NCBI GenBank assembly: GCA_038380795.1
Contig: CM076272.1
Span: 1,617,001-1,681,000 of the forward strand
Direction: 5' to 3'
Source: Pyrocephalus nanus
Lineage: Eukaryota; Chordata; Aves; Passeriformes; Tyrannidae
Length of the DNA: 64,000 nt
In this document: positions 41,001 through 56,000 of the stretch, in pieces
How the letters are laid out: every line of letters starts with the position of its first letter
Numbering within the stretch: the stretch's first letter is position 1
The notes under the pieces: generated by a model
The model's database searches: none
Seen by the model: only the letters and a program-made list of their open reading frames with translations
Told to the model about the DNA's origin: nothing
Made by a program: the position numbers and the translations under genes

Positions 41001-44000
41001 AGCAAATCAATCTACTGTGTCAGTGGCAAATTTACACATTTTAAAGAACAAATTCATTTCTCAAGTCTGATACCAAGAGAGCCTCTCGAAAACTTTTGGA
41101 GGAATTGTTTTCAGTGTGAAGTCTGCAAAGGAGGGGAATGGGGGTGGAGGTGGAAATTGGTTTTACAGACCTGTTTCTGGCTTGGATTTCCCAGAAGCAA
41201 CTTGCTTTAATTGCAACTGTGCAGATCTTTCAGTTGAGGATGCTGGCATCGAGTTAATGAAAAAATCTGCTACTGTCAACAAAAACTCCATACTGGCACA
41301 TATGTAGAGCTTGTCAAGGACTGCAACAACTTCAGTTCCATTTTTATCCTGCTTATACCTTATATCTATCATAGAACTGTCATGTGTGTCATCTTTCTTG
41401 TCTATCATTCTGGAAAACAAGTTTAATAAGAAACATTTCAAACACGGATCTAGAAAAACAGGGATGCATAAGTGGTGCCATTTTTCCCCCCCACGGTGTT
41501 TATAAATAAGAATTACCATACACAAGCAATCAGTGTTTCTTCCAGAAATAAGAGGGTATAGACTTTTCTAAGAGAGCAGCAATTTCAATTTCAAATTAGT
41601 GCACTACACTTTTGGAATGTGCATGTGGCACACAAGGATCACAGTGGAGTTTTGGTGCACAGAACACTGGCTGGGTTCTCTCTACTCAGCTGGTCTACAC
41701 CATTTACTGTAATATCTAAGACTCCAACATTATTTTTTTTGTTTGGATAACATTGGAAATCAACACATAAAAGTAGAAATTTGCTTAACATGATTAAAAT
41801 GACATAATTCACTGCTCAAACACACAGTATGAGGGGCCACAGTATGACAGCATGGCTGAGTTTTGTCAATCCACGTGAAGCAAAGCACGGAAGAAAGGAA
41901 CAATCTCCCTCCTGAGCTGGAGGCTTCCCACTGCTGCTGCATTCACACTTACCTTGCAGTCACATTCTGAATTCCTTCCCTGAGATCATCCAAGGTGCAG
42001 GCCTTGAGCTGAACTTTGACATCCATGGAGCCATCTGAGAACACGTCCCCAGCCGATGCCATGAGGTGCAGGCGCAGCTCCCCCAGGCGCAATCTGTCAC
42101 TGTGCTCGGGGAGCTGAGCCCTCTGCACGGGACACGGAGGGTGTGAGCACACAGCACAGCACAGCACACCTCCCTGGGGCATCTGAGCTAGCCTGCTGCT
42201 GTCATCTGTCCTTCAGCCACAGATTAGTCCCACAAATTCAGTGGGAAAGCAGAAGCAGCACGCTGGACTGCAGTGGTTTGTTCACCACAGTGCTGGCAGT
42301 TGTTCAGAATGTAGGACTGTAGGATAACCCACCTGAACTCCAAATCCCCTCCACTCCCATCACTCTAACTCATTTGCAGCATCTCAGCAATAAGTGGAAA
42401 CCGTATGAGGGCAAAATTAGAATAAATGCCATCCCCGTGCCTTTCTTCCCTGTGATGCTGATTGCACAAGAGCTGTTTTAAAATTATACACATTTACTAT
42501 ATACAAAGACAAGAAAGCAACCACCTTCCCACCTGCACAAAGTGTATTAAGTTATAAAAATAAGGCCACATTTCACATCTTTCTCTTCTGTTTTCAGCAC
42601 AGAAAAGATGCCCAGGATTGCTCACACCTGGGGATGTGCAGAAGGAAAGCATGGGGCATTTACACCTTGGATCTGCTTACTAACCATACAGGCACCATGC
42701 ACACAACCAGCACCACCTGAGCCAGCAATTCCTGCTCTTCAGGTGGCCATTTTCATTCTGGATAACTGGAATCAGAGCTTGAATGACCAAATCAAATGCT
42801 GGGTGGGCTAGGTTGGTTGGTTCAGTCATATTTTTCAGAGTGGTTTTTGGAAATGCACCTGCATTCTTCAGCTTAAGGACATGCTCTGCCCAAGAAACCT
42901 CAAAGCTCCACAAGGCAAGCATTACAAAGCCAACACAACTGATGAAACTTTGGTTTCCTGTCCTGAGTTCTGCCCATGTGAGGTGCCCACCCCCCCTGTA
43001 TGGGAACAGCTCGGTCACAAACCTGGTTCTTATCACTGTTGTAGAGAATGACAGAAAGTGACTCAAAATTGAAGTCAAATTTAAGTGCTGTATAACACTC
43101 CACACAAGACTGAGCTGTAGAAACACTCTTTTGTTCAGAAGCCAGAAGAGGACCTGTCAGGGAAAAGAAGATATTTTTACATTTCTTCAGAACACTGGGT
43201 TTGGGGTATTTTTGCTGTTGGTTTGGGGGTTCTTTTGTTGGTTGGTTTGGTATTTGTTTTTTTTTAAGATCACAAAGTCACAAGAGGAAAAGCTCTAAAT
43301 CCAGAAGACTCCTCAATGCAATTCACACTTTTAATTCCTCAACATGACTTTGTTCTATCCAGTACCTGCTAAAATGACCAAGCACAGAGTGGTTTAAGAA
43401 CCTTTAAAAAAGCTGCCATTAATTTACTGCAGTTCTGCATTCACTTCAGTGAAGAACTACACAAAATACCAAGTCTGCTCAAGGGGTTTGCACTGCTCTT
43501 CCTCCCTGCTCTTCTCATGGTGTAGCAACTCAACTTTTACTTAGACAGCAATTTTTTGACAGTGAGAATGTTAAGTTTTGGGCAAAACCAGATTGTGGCA
43601 AAGTGTTAGCAATATTTTATCCAGAGACATGCTCTGTTTACATTGACACACTGTCTGAATACTCATATGATCCTCACTTCTTATAACTGTGCTTTAACAC
43701 TCTGGGGTAGGTGATTTGGCATTTTTCTTTTTTAACCACCTGCACCTTAGAAGAGTCATTGCTCTGGACTGAAGAACACCATCCTATAGGGGAAGAATCA
43801 CAAAAAACATGCTACAAAAACTTCTGACCATCAAGAGCTCACACCCCATGTATGTGCACACATCCCTGTTTATAACTGTTCACATACACAGTACATCTGT
43901 AAGTGAAAAGAATTCACATGCACACATTCAAGTGCTTCAGATCAATGTGATGTTTGGATTTACAAATAGTCCCCTGTCAGAACATACTCAGCCTTTTGAA

Positions 44001-47000
44001 TTAAACATACCAGATTCATGGGGAACTTTCCCTTTTTTAGGGATCTGTGTAAACTCCACGTTCTCCTGCACAGCAGTTGGTTGGGAAGAAGCTCCCCCGA
44101 GGTTTTCAAGTAAAATTTTCATGATAACAGTCAGATCATCTTCACTGAGTGCAATCTGTAAAGTGATACACCACAAACTTCAGTTTTGGTGACAGAAAGA
44201 ATTTGCCCATTTTTCCTATAATATGTTGCTTGTTATGAACAGGAGTTACAAGAACTAAAACACTCCACATGATAACCCCTTTCCAGTCTTGGAAAGGATC
44301 TTTGCCTGCTGAAATTGTGAGTCACTGATGAACATATGCACTTGTAACAATTCAGAAATCCCCAAACAGCACCAGATAATATCAAAGCCAAGGCTTGCAT
44401 GGTCTACACTAAAGTAATTTCCTTCAGGGGGCCTTCAAGGAGTTAATGAATGTGAATCCAATAATAAAATTACCAAAAAAAAACCCCTAAGCACTAATAA
44501 GTGACAAAATGCAGCCCCTTAGGCCATAATACAGTGTTAGAAGTATTTGTTCTACATTTGGTTACTTTTGTGTGTCCTCCTTTAAATCTCTGAAATCTCT
44601 GTGCTTCACCAGAGCTGTGTTTGGCCCTAGCACAGGAACAGGAATGGCCCAGGGCTCAGCAACAATGACAAGGTGCCTCAGTTTGGTTTTACCCATTTTA
44701 AACCCATAGGGGCAATGTAGGAAAAGAAAAAGCAAAGCTCTCCCTCTGCAAAGATATCACCCATACTTCTAAATTGCTGTGTATTACAGACACCCTTTTC
44801 ATTTCTATCAGTCTAATAAACACTCAAATAACCTGAATGTTACAGGTGAAACGTGAAGACTTAAATCTGGTTTTTAAAAGCTAACTCAACAGGCAACCTC
44901 AATGATTTTACTGATTATTGAGTCAAAGGACAGCTCTAACAGGAAAATAAAACTAGGTTTTACTCCATTTGCACACAGCTGCACACAATTGTTCATGATG
45001 CAATATCAAAGCTTTAACACTTCTATTAACTGGACAATCAAGCTGCAAGTCTTTGGAGATTCCTACAGGACACCAACTGAAATGAGTTTACAAGCTCTTT
45101 AACTCAGCTGGGTGCCGTTCTGAGCAGAAGTGACTTTGGATGTGGCTCTGATGTGGCCTGGTGTTACCTGCATTGGTTTCAGGTCTCCTTTGATACCAAT
45201 TGTTGGGCATTTATGATACCACGCTGCTGCTAAATTTCTCTGCACCAGCAAAGTCAAACTCACAGGACACAGAATTTCAGAGTCTGGTTGAGAATCTGTG
45301 GATATGATGCACCTGACAAAAGACAGTGAAATCCACAGAGGAAAAACATTCAGCAGTTGCAGAATCCCAAACAGCATAGTTATCTAGCAGAATATGGGCA
45401 TAATTATTAATTTTAAAATAAGTATGTGTGCCCACATGTGCTTACACCCAGGGATGCACTTCAGATGAACTCGGTTACTGTCCTAACATTCCCTTCTCTC
45501 CAAGAAGTTTCAGAGATTGTGTCCCTCTACAAACACTCCTAAACTTGGCTTGGGGAGGTTTTTTGGTTGATTATAGTATGTTTTCATTGCTTAACATCTT
45601 TAAATAACAGAAAAATGCTGCCTATGGAACATGAACACATTTTCTTTACCAACACCTTTCAACTCCGAGCAAAACTCCACATATACCTTGATAACTTCAA
45701 ATGAGTCAGCTGCACATCCATGCTGTCAATGACTGGAGGAAGAGGAGATTCGTCTGAAGGCACCAGCTTGAATTCATTCTGCACTCTGATTAAGCCAAGG
45801 TCAGCCACCAAAGCGTTGTGTGAAGCTGCAGATTCAGGAATGACGATAACTGGAGCTTTCAGGTTGACATCCATGGAGAGGCGGAAGCTCTTCCTGGCAA
45901 AGTCCTTCATGCTGGAAGCTGCCATTTCTGCTGCCTGGGCAGTGACTGCAGTCAGGGCTTCCTGGGCTGTCTGGAAGTTGTTCAGGAAGTTCTGTGCAGA
46001 GGGAGTAGAAAAAAGTAAGACTGCCATGAAAAAAATGACTTCCTCTCAAAAAAAAGGCAAAATATAAAATCAAGACAAAAAGTACAGCTGTGGTGTAAAT
46101 ATGAAACTCCTCATTTAACCACACAGGTTTCAAAAGACTAAAAGGCTCAAATCATGCACAAGCTAAGACACTGCTTGATTATTTTCAAGATACTATTAAA
46201 GCTATCAACTGCATTCATTATTTGTTTTGTCATCCTTTTCTTTATTTATCACTCTTCTAAAAAGCACTTCTAAAAAATGCTTCTTCAGCAGTGTTTGTGC
46301 TGTGCCTGTACAGCAGCTCACCACAAGGGAGAGGTGATTACACTTCATTTTATTAAAAAACTCCAAAGTCAAGAAAAGAACTTGAACTGCTGTCTTACCA
46401 AGAGAGACATAAAGAACTTGTGGAGGTAAATGATTTGGATGCAGCCCACTTTGAGAGACATTTTCCCATCCACCCTCGACATGTCGGTGTAGGATTCCCC
46501 TGCAGTGGCGTCTGGGTAAAGGGACACGTGAAATCTGAACACTTCATCTCCCATTATGGACACAGCCTGCAAGGTCAGGTAAACACAGTTAACACTGCCA
46601 GGAGTCATCTGAAACAAGAAATACTTCCACAAGAAGAGCAACTGCAACTTCTCAGCAGTACCTGGACACAGACAATGCCAGACAAAAAGGAAACAGAATT
46701 ACCCCTTTTGTTGAATGTCCCTTCTCACTTGCTTCTCCACAGCCCAATTTGTATTTAACCCATGCTACTCAGAATTCAACACAGCACTGCAAAGGTGGTT
46801 AAAAAGAGCTAAATATTAGATGGAAGAATATTTTGCTTCCCTGAGATAAAGGATATCAACCAATAAAATTTTGCTTAGTGTTTGGTGCATTACACCATAC
46901 TTAGGATTCCACAACACAGCAAATAAACTACAGTGCTGTCACTATAAATCAGTGAAACAACTGGGCCTTTGTTTGTTTACAATCTGCACAATACATCACC

Positions 47001-50000
47001 TTTTTATGGACTGTTTTGGGATCAACATTTGTAATTACAATGTCTTCAAGCCTGGAGAACACTTTAATCTTTTTAGGCTTCATAGTTACAGATGCATCCA
47101 TTCCTGATTGGAGACAAAAGAAAGAAAATAATAAATACACTTCAACAAATATCTAAATAAACACTTCTGCTAAAAATCCTCCATTAATTATTACTAAGTA
47201 TGAAGAATAAAAATAGTTCAGAATCCAGCCTTCTACTGTGTAACAACCAGTGCTAAGCCTGGGACAGAAGTCAGGACATTGTACACATGACAGATTTGCC
47301 AACACAAACTGCCCCTAAGACTGGAGTAAAAATTCCCAACACTATTTAGGATTTTGCTATTAAAAAATTCAAGTTTGTGTTATTTATTACATAGTGCCTT
47401 GATTTCTTTTAATTTTACTCCCCTATCTAAAAAATCACTTTCTTTTTCTGAGTCAAACATTCTCTTTTCTTGCAGGTTATTTCATCCAACAAAACTATAT
47501 CCCAACCCACATTGCAAAGACATGTGCAGTGCACACAGGCCTTTCAGAAGTGAATGGAGGGAAACTACATATTTCATCTAATATTTAAATAAACTTCACC
47601 TTACCTTGTATTCTGATGTCTGCAATCCTACAGGTCTGATCACACACCGTGATGCTGAATGCATTGAGCTTTGCAGTGAGTTTTAATTCACAGATGTCAT
47701 CATGGGCTGCATCACCAGACACTGGATAGGACACACAAGAGACGTGCAAGAACTTCATTATAAGCCCATTGTTTAAAACACAGATTATTTGTTTGTACAC
47801 AGATGAACTGTTCAAAAAGCAACCTGTTTTTTGAAGTAAAGTTCCCTAACAGTCTAGATAATCATTAGTCGGGATATGAAGAAAGTCTTTTATTAACACA
47901 GTTTTCTTCTGGCACATAAACAGTCACCAACACAGGCAAAAAGCCATCCAGGTGCCATCCTTTGTCCTCACTGATAGCCAGTGTTCACAGCAGGGTGCTG
48001 AACATGTGTACCCTGCAGTATTTGAAGCAGTATTTGAAGTATTTGAAGCAGTATTTGAAGCACCACCTCCCATGGGAAGTGTTCCTTTCTGGAGCAAGGA
48101 GCAAGGCCAGTTGAAGTAAAAGGGCTGAGAAAGGTTTCTGCAGAAACACAAATTCCAGCAGCCAACCACTGTAAACTCAGTCCCAACAGCCTGGGGATTA
48201 GAAAACCTCGAGTTCCACAAACACCACCACAAACACAAGAGTGAACCACACAGGACCTGACAAAATATTAACGAGCTCCCATGCAAACACTCCTACTACT
48301 TCAAGGTTACAAACACCAGGGATCAAAATAAACACCCCACCCCTCAGTTCAGAACTTCTCTTTGCTTCCCCAGATTTATTTTCAGCAATGAAAGCACCCT
48401 TTGGAGCCTTCAGATTGGAAAGCTACCTGGTTGTGACACTGAATCTTTGGCAAGGCTGCTCATGGCAACATCCTTCATTCAAATTTAATTACAAAAATCA
48501 GACCACCACCTAGGGAAAAGTTAACTCTGAGTAAGGAGAATTTGTAAAATTAAGCGACAGCAAAAATATCTGGCTTTGTTTTTTTTAATAAGATTATTTT
48601 CTCCCCACTTCTGGTTGTTCATGCTTTGTTCTTCCACCACACAGCCTGCAGTGCTGCCACCTGAAATGGATCCTTTGAGAGTGAAGATGAGATGCTGCCA
48701 TCAACACCAGCACAGCCTTTCTAGTACCACATTACCTGGTCTAAGAGCGCTTCCTTTGTCCTGTTCTTTTGTTTGAGGCTTGTGGTCTGATGATTTATCA
48801 GCACTGGGAAGACCACCCGATGGAACACTGAAGGTGAGAAAACTCAAGATGGAAAGCAAAGCCTCTGTGTGAAGGACTATATCCAGAGATGAAAAGATGA
48901 CCTGAAATGAGGGCAAGGAGACAAAGAAATATTGGTTTTAGAAGCAGTTTATTGCATAACAACTCACTTACTGCCACAGAATCGAGAAAAAAAGTGTCTT
49001 GCTCAATTTGACAAGTTTCTGACCCTTCCATCTCCTCCAATTTACCACCGAAACAACGCCAGAACAGCTGAGGGAGCTGTGGAAGGGAAGTTCAAAAATG
49101 GCTACAGAGGAACTGAGCCAGTCCAAAAGCTGATGCTTCCCGTGGTTCTGGTTTTCCAGCAGTTCTCAGCTCTGCTGCATTTCTGTGTGAGCTGCTGAGC
49201 ACTCTGATTGACAACTTCAGACCCATGTTTTAGTAGATATGATACAACAACAAAACCAAACCAAAAACCCCCAAACTAAACAAACCCAACCAAACAAAAA
49301 AACCCCACACAGACAAAAAACCAAACTAAAACACCCCAAACTAAACAAAACCAACCAAACAAAAAAACCACACACACAAAAAACCAAACCAAACCCACAA
49401 CCAAAATCCACCCCCTTCAAGATTGAGAACTTGCAATCAGAACAGAAAGCACATGAGCAGCAGCTACTCTTGCCAGTGTTACTTAGCACAACCTGCTATC
49501 AGGCAGCCAACTCTCCCCAGCCCAAAGCAGCCCCTGGTAAATGCTGCTTTTACAGCTTCTTGTTTAAAAAAATAAATATACTAAATACTTCTGTAAAAAA
49601 AAATTTTTTTTCACCTGGATTTCCCTTTGAAGTAGTTAAATATAGATCAGTATTTATATCTGTTACCATTTGAGAAGCTTAAAAAAACCCTAAACCCATC
49701 CAGTGCTTACATTGATGTTCTGCTTGGTGCTTTTGTAAGTTGTAACAAAGTCTGGCCCATCAGGATCAGCCTAAAGGGAAAGGAAAAAAAGAAAGGACAC
49801 AGTCAGTCTCTCCTGAGTTAACCAATAATCAATAACAGATGAAATAAAAGAAGGAAATTAAATACTAAGTTGGAAAATAGGTATTTGGGAGAAAGTCTGG
49901 TTAAGTTTTAGATACAAATCCTGCAAGGTAAGTATGAAGCCTTATTTTACTCCCCATGTAATTTTAGTGAAAATGTACTGAAACCTTAATGTATTCCATT

Positions 50001-53000
50001 TTCAGAAGGTGCTCATCTGTCTCACTTGAAGAATTAATAATGCAAAGAGGATCTCCTTTTGAGTCTGCAAACAAAGAAATAAAGATGTAAAATATCTCCA
50101 CTCACAAGATTTGCTCCACCTATGGAATATCTCTATGCTACTTCTCAATTATATCCTAATTATATACTATTCTTGCTGAAAGAGTGAAAGTAAACAGCTG
50201 TTTTCACTGGGAAGCTGCACATTAGCATTACCTTGTGAAAAATATTCCCTTTATTTTAAATTAAGTTAGTAATAATTAACTTATCTCGGTCCTCACAAAA
50301 AAGATTCAAAATTGGAAAGTTCTTTGCATTCCTGTAATTAGCTTTGCATTCCTATCTTCAGGTTTTTACATTCAAAACCTTACTTCTCTACTTGGAATAC
50401 ATGGCTATTTCAGTTCTTACCTCACCATCAGCTGTAGTTGTTACCTGACCACTCCAAGTCACTCTGCATTTCCTGGGCTGCCAGAACGGCTCACACAGCA
50501 CAGACCCAGCAGCTCAAACCCCCTGAGCAGTCAGAACTCTTGTCAGCAATCACCACTGCTACTCAGAGCAGGCAACCCCCTCACAGACATGAACTCCAGC
50601 TGGCTCTGACAGCTGCAGCAAAGCTTGGGGTCAGGTAAACACATTAATTCCCTCTAAATGTCAATCTGCAGTGTAACTTCCTGCCCCTTCTCCTCCCCTC
50701 TAGTTATTGGTTTGGAGGATGTTATTCTCGTGCTACAAGAGCTGATTGCACTCACCCTGCTCATTGTGCACCACTTTTCTGGAGGACTTACCCTTTATCT
50801 CCGTGCACCTCATGGCAATTTTTTTCAGATATGCTGCTGCAGTCAGTTCATGGTTTCTGACTTTGGTTTCAGTTCCAAGCTGCAGCACAGTCAGGATATG
50901 TAATGGGTATCTGTCCTTCTGAACCTGCTTCATCAAGGTCACTACAACCTGGAAGATGGCAAGGCCAGTTCAGGGGTTCAGTGAGGCTGTCCACACATTG
51001 TCTCCTCAGCTAAACCTCAACAGTAACATCCATCTCCACATTCTGCATTTTTACAAAGACCCTACAAGACCAGTGTGCTAAAGATTTCCCCTGGCCCCAC
51101 CCCTGTTCCTCTTGTTTTCATTTGTTATTAAATTGTTAAAATGGACTTTACAGCACACTGCTTCTAAGAACCAGACTTGAGTACTGGGTTGAGGAACAAT
51201 AATTTGTGCAGATGGACACATACCTCTTTGATTTCAAAATTGAGCAGCACATTGATTACATCTTCATTCACTGGCTCTTTTCTCTTTTCAGACAGCATTC
51301 CTTCTGCACCACTCTTACCCTGCACCACAACTGATCTCTCCATCTCTTTGGTTTTACCTGAAACATTCAATAAAGGGGTTAACTTTGGAAATTGCCACCA
51401 TTTGTTTAGCTCAAGAAACACATCCAACTCTTTCATCCGTTCAGATGGCTCACATTCACCTGAGATAAGCTGGCAACATGTCCCCAAGCAGAGCCTTTAA
51501 CTTCAGAGCATGAAAAGAAAATAAAAACATGTTCTGGCAACAAGACAACTCTGACACCTTAGTACCTTGCTAGTTCCTTGACAACTCAGCCAACACAATT
51601 ACATTTTTCTGTATTGTTTCCAATTTTTTGAAGTATCAAAGCATGAGCACTGTCCTTGCAGAACTAAAGAGTTTCTCACTTGCACACCTCTCAGATCTAA
51701 ACTTGTTTTCTAGATAACAAATGCCTTTCCTTACTCTGAAAGCCAACACACTTAGTATTCAGGACAAATTCCAGCTCTGACCTTCCTTTTGCAGGACTGA
51801 TTTGGCATCAGTTTGTTCTTCTTCTGCTTCACCAAGGTTTTCTGTCAACACTCTGAGAAAGACATTCAAATCCTCTTGACTTAACACGACCTACAAAGCA
51901 GCAGATCACAGTTCTCAGGAAAAAGACATTGTTCCTTAAACCCATCACCTGCTAAAAAGCAGAACAACGTTTCCTGACAAGAAGAGTGCTTTTTTTACAA
52001 GTATTTTGTCAGCAGAATCATCCCTTGAGTAACACAATTTAAAATTCTTTCTACCACTTATTGTTACAGTATTAGGAGATTAAAGGTTATGCCTTCCAAA
52101 GCTGTATCCATGTACATTGCAGCCTTTAACATATCTATGTTTTTAATATTTTCCTGTTAATGATATGCTACTTAATATTTTAATTCCAGTTTCACCCAAC
52201 ATGTACCAGTTATTGTCTTTCACAGTACATAAAATGCCACAGAAAACAACCATCTTGAGTCTTTCAGGAGTGATGGGAAGGTATGAAGCTGGAGATACTA
52301 AGGCAAATATTTGCATTAAAGTTAGTTGGTCCTGTCTCATGGCAAGGAATTAACTCCTTGACATCCTTTTCTTATTTCTCTTTTCAGTCCTCTTTCCTTT
52401 TCTCAGGTTATTAAATGCACACAGCAGTTTGGCTGTTCTATTTGATGCTTTCAAGCCTCTACATTTACACAGGTGGGGTCAAATCCTGTTATATCACTGA
52501 AATCACTCCACATCTACTAAAAATTTGAACTTTATTGCCCCTTTGAGTCCAGAAATAACACAATGGTTAGTCCCACATTAAGCATTTCACCTTTTCACAA
52601 GACTCACATTCATTGTGTCCAGGTAGCCCGTGACCTGCAGCACAGGCAGTTTGTGAAACCAAGCTGCTGACAGATTTCTCTTCACTGAGAGGCTTAAATT
52701 AATAGGGTGAAGAATCTGAATATCTGCATGTGACGAATCTGCCTCCACAGTGGTCCTTGAAACACAGGGGGGAAAAGAAAACAACACACACAGTTGGGAA
52801 GTTAGAAGTTCAGCCATATGTTAAATTTACAAAGTAAAATCTCAGTCTCAGATGTGGTACCTCTTCAGGCTTAAAGAGTTTCCTGAGCAGAGCAGTTTCT
52901 TATTTTGCTACTGAATTGCCCTTAAAGTAAGAGCATTCTAACACCAACTATTTGACACTAGCATCAACCACAGTTTCTAAGCAAGTAAATTAATATCCTA

Positions 53001-56000
53001 TAGAGCATTAAGATTAGCAATTAGTGAAGGCATTATTTAGTGAAGTCACTGTACCTGGACATCTTCAGCTTTGTCAGCTGCACATCCATTTTGTCAATGA
53101 CTGGAGGCAGGGAGCTGCCTTCTGCAGACACCAGGCTGAACTGGTTCTGCACCCTGATCAAGCCCAGGTCTATCACTATGGCCCTGGGGGACACTGAGGA
53201 CTGGGGGATGATGATAACTGGTGCTTTCAGGTGAATGTCCATGGCCAGGCGAAAACTCCTCTGAGCCAGGTCCTTCACACTGGTGGCAGCCTTTTCTGCA
53301 GCCTGGGCTGTGGCAGCACTCAGAGCCTCCTTGGCTGTCTGGAAGTTGTTCAAGAAGGTCTAGAAAAAGCAGGTGAAGTAGAAGTGTCTGTAAACAGTTT
53401 TTTAATCTAGGTTACTTTCTTGTTTTACCACATCAACCATCAGCCACCAACTATGCTGCCTACTGTGTGGAACTTCCCTTGGGGAGAGACAACTTGGTGC
53501 CTTCTGTCACGACCTCTAATTGAGAGTCAAAAAAGTACTAACCAGTACAACCCACTTATTTTAAACTCATCTTTACTTTTTCTTCCTTCCTTAGCTACAG
53601 GATTTCTTGGCTCATTTAGCTTTTAGGGACACTTAATTTTTAAAGGCCCTCCTGCCCTCAGTGAATCCTAATTCCTGGTAAAGTCAGCACTGAAGGAGGC
53701 AAAGCCCACTGGTGCTTTACTGAAAAAGCCAACACTGTTGTTCTTCAGTGTACAAACATTTAAACTGGTGATTTTGCAGGTGTCATCACATCTAACCCTG
53801 CACAAAGATTTGCCTCTGATGTTACCTCAGGCAGCTTTGCAATGAACTCAGGATATTGCCAGAGTGGCAAGGGCAGCAAACACAAACCCCCAAAGCACCT
53901 TAACTCACCAAACTTTCCTCTATTTGCAAAGCTGAGGGTGGGAGGACCCACTGGCACTGATTGGTTTTTCTCAAACTGAAACCAGTGAAAGCTTCCTGAG
54001 CAAAGGTTTTGAATGGTTCACAGGAAAAATTAATCCCACCCCTTCTCTTTCAGAAACTGAAGCTGCCACTTGTACTGAGGGCACAAACACTGAGACCAAT
54101 GTGAGAACACTGCAGAAAGGAAGGAAAATGAGACTTACCACAAGAGCCATGAGGAACTTGTGAAGGAACACTATCTGAATGCAGCCCACTCTCAGAGATA
54201 CAGAACCATCCACTTTGGACATGTCAGTGTAGGCTTCTCCCTCAGTAGCTTGTGGATTTAATGTCAGATTGAAACTGAAAACTTCATCTCCCACTATAGA
54301 CACAGCCTAGAGAGAGAAACAGCACCTACCAGCCATCAGCAGCTTCTAAACAGGCACTTAACACACAGATCTAAACAGATCATCAGCCTATCAGATGTGC
54401 AAGTTAGATTACTACAGCTTGAAATCCTTTTACACATCCATTCTTGTAATACGAGGATGATTCTTTATATGTATCTTATTTGAAAAGACTTATTAATAAC
54501 AAATCAAATACTTCAAAAAGAGTGGAATATGTATTACATTTCACTTTTATATACATAAAACTAACCAAGAATCAAGTAAAACTTAAAATCTTGTAGTTGA
54601 GTACTTTTTTATGAAGGGTCCTTGAATCAACATCTGTGACAACTATGTCTTTAAGTCTGGCAAAGAATACAGTGTGGCTTGGCTGAAGGCAAAGGGATGA
54701 GTCGAGACCTGTAAAGTATAAAAATAGAAACAGTTGTGTTGCACAGCAAAAGTAACACTTCTTTTCAGGGTGGGAACACATCACAGCAGAAGAGGGAGTG
54801 AGAGAAGCTACTGAGCTCTGAAAATGTGACCATCCTACAGCTGGGACCAAAGCAAAACAGAGACATTTCTGTCTCAACATCAGCCATCTCTGGAATCTAC
54901 CCACAGAAATACATTCACACAATATTCCATTTCTTAGTAACCAAGCTACTGGGTGATTTTATTGAGATTTTCCATCAGAATAAAAGTAACTAAATTGTAT
55001 TTGAATCTTGTGTGAGTATTTAATATGGTTTAGAGATGGGCACAAGCAAAGGACTTTATGAACTGCACTCCATAACCTTGTATATCACACATTCTTAAAT
55101 ATCCATAACAAGAGAGTTTGGGCAGGTGTTAGGATGGCAGTTACAGCCAAACTTAGAAGTGAAACTCCCCCTCCCCACTCCTGTCCCCCACAAAGAATTA
55201 TTGATAATCCTTCTGAGGGGTAAAAAAGAATCAAGAAAACAAAACCAAAACATGAAACCCAAACAAATCCCAGGGGTTAAAACCCAAAGAAATCAATTTC
55301 AAGGGTTTTTTTTATCCTAAATAATTCAGGTATAGCAGAAAAATATCCAGAGCTTAGTACAGTGTGAAAAGCCATCCATAATCAAAGTCCTTCAAAGTAC
55401 AAATCTAATTATCTGAATAATAATGTACCACATTTTTCCAGCTGGAGGCCAAAAGTTACGATGGACAAGACTACAAATCATGTTTGTAAAGGTAACAATA
55501 AAATAAAAAGGCAGATGCTGCCAATTTACACCTTCATTATCTTTAAGTCAAATTATTAAAAATTGCTTTAAACCTAAACTACCAAAACAGTTGCTACTAA
55601 CAAGAAAATTTCCTACCTTGTATCTTGATCTCTGCAATGTTCTTTTTCTCATCACAAATATTTAAACAGAAGGCATCCAGCTTGGCAAACACCTTGCAGT
55701 CAAACACATCCTTATCTTTGGAAGGTCTAGCCACTAGAAAATGAGAGACAGTGGGATTTTCAAGGTCATTTTAAGTCATATTTTCACTTCAACTCCTGAG
55801 AGTATTTGAGGGTTTTTTTGGTCTAGGGTTTTTGGGCATTCACATGACTTAGTTTGGTTTCTTTCAGTATCTTGACTATCTGCAACATCCCATCTTAGAG
55901 CAACAAATCTCCCTCTGGGGGCATCTCTCCTGATAAAACACAGCAGCATTTGCCCAGATCAACAGCATAGCAGAATCATCCAAGTACTATTTATCTGCTT

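Noticed and set aside
40599..41210. 203-codon plus-strand open frame
   Set aside because: Lies in the intron between exons 35 and 36 and enters exon 35 antisense; no family resemblance. The GC-rich local composition explains its length.
49239..49673. 144-codon lysine/threonine/proline-rich open frame
   Set aside because: Product of the A/C-only low-complexity tract.
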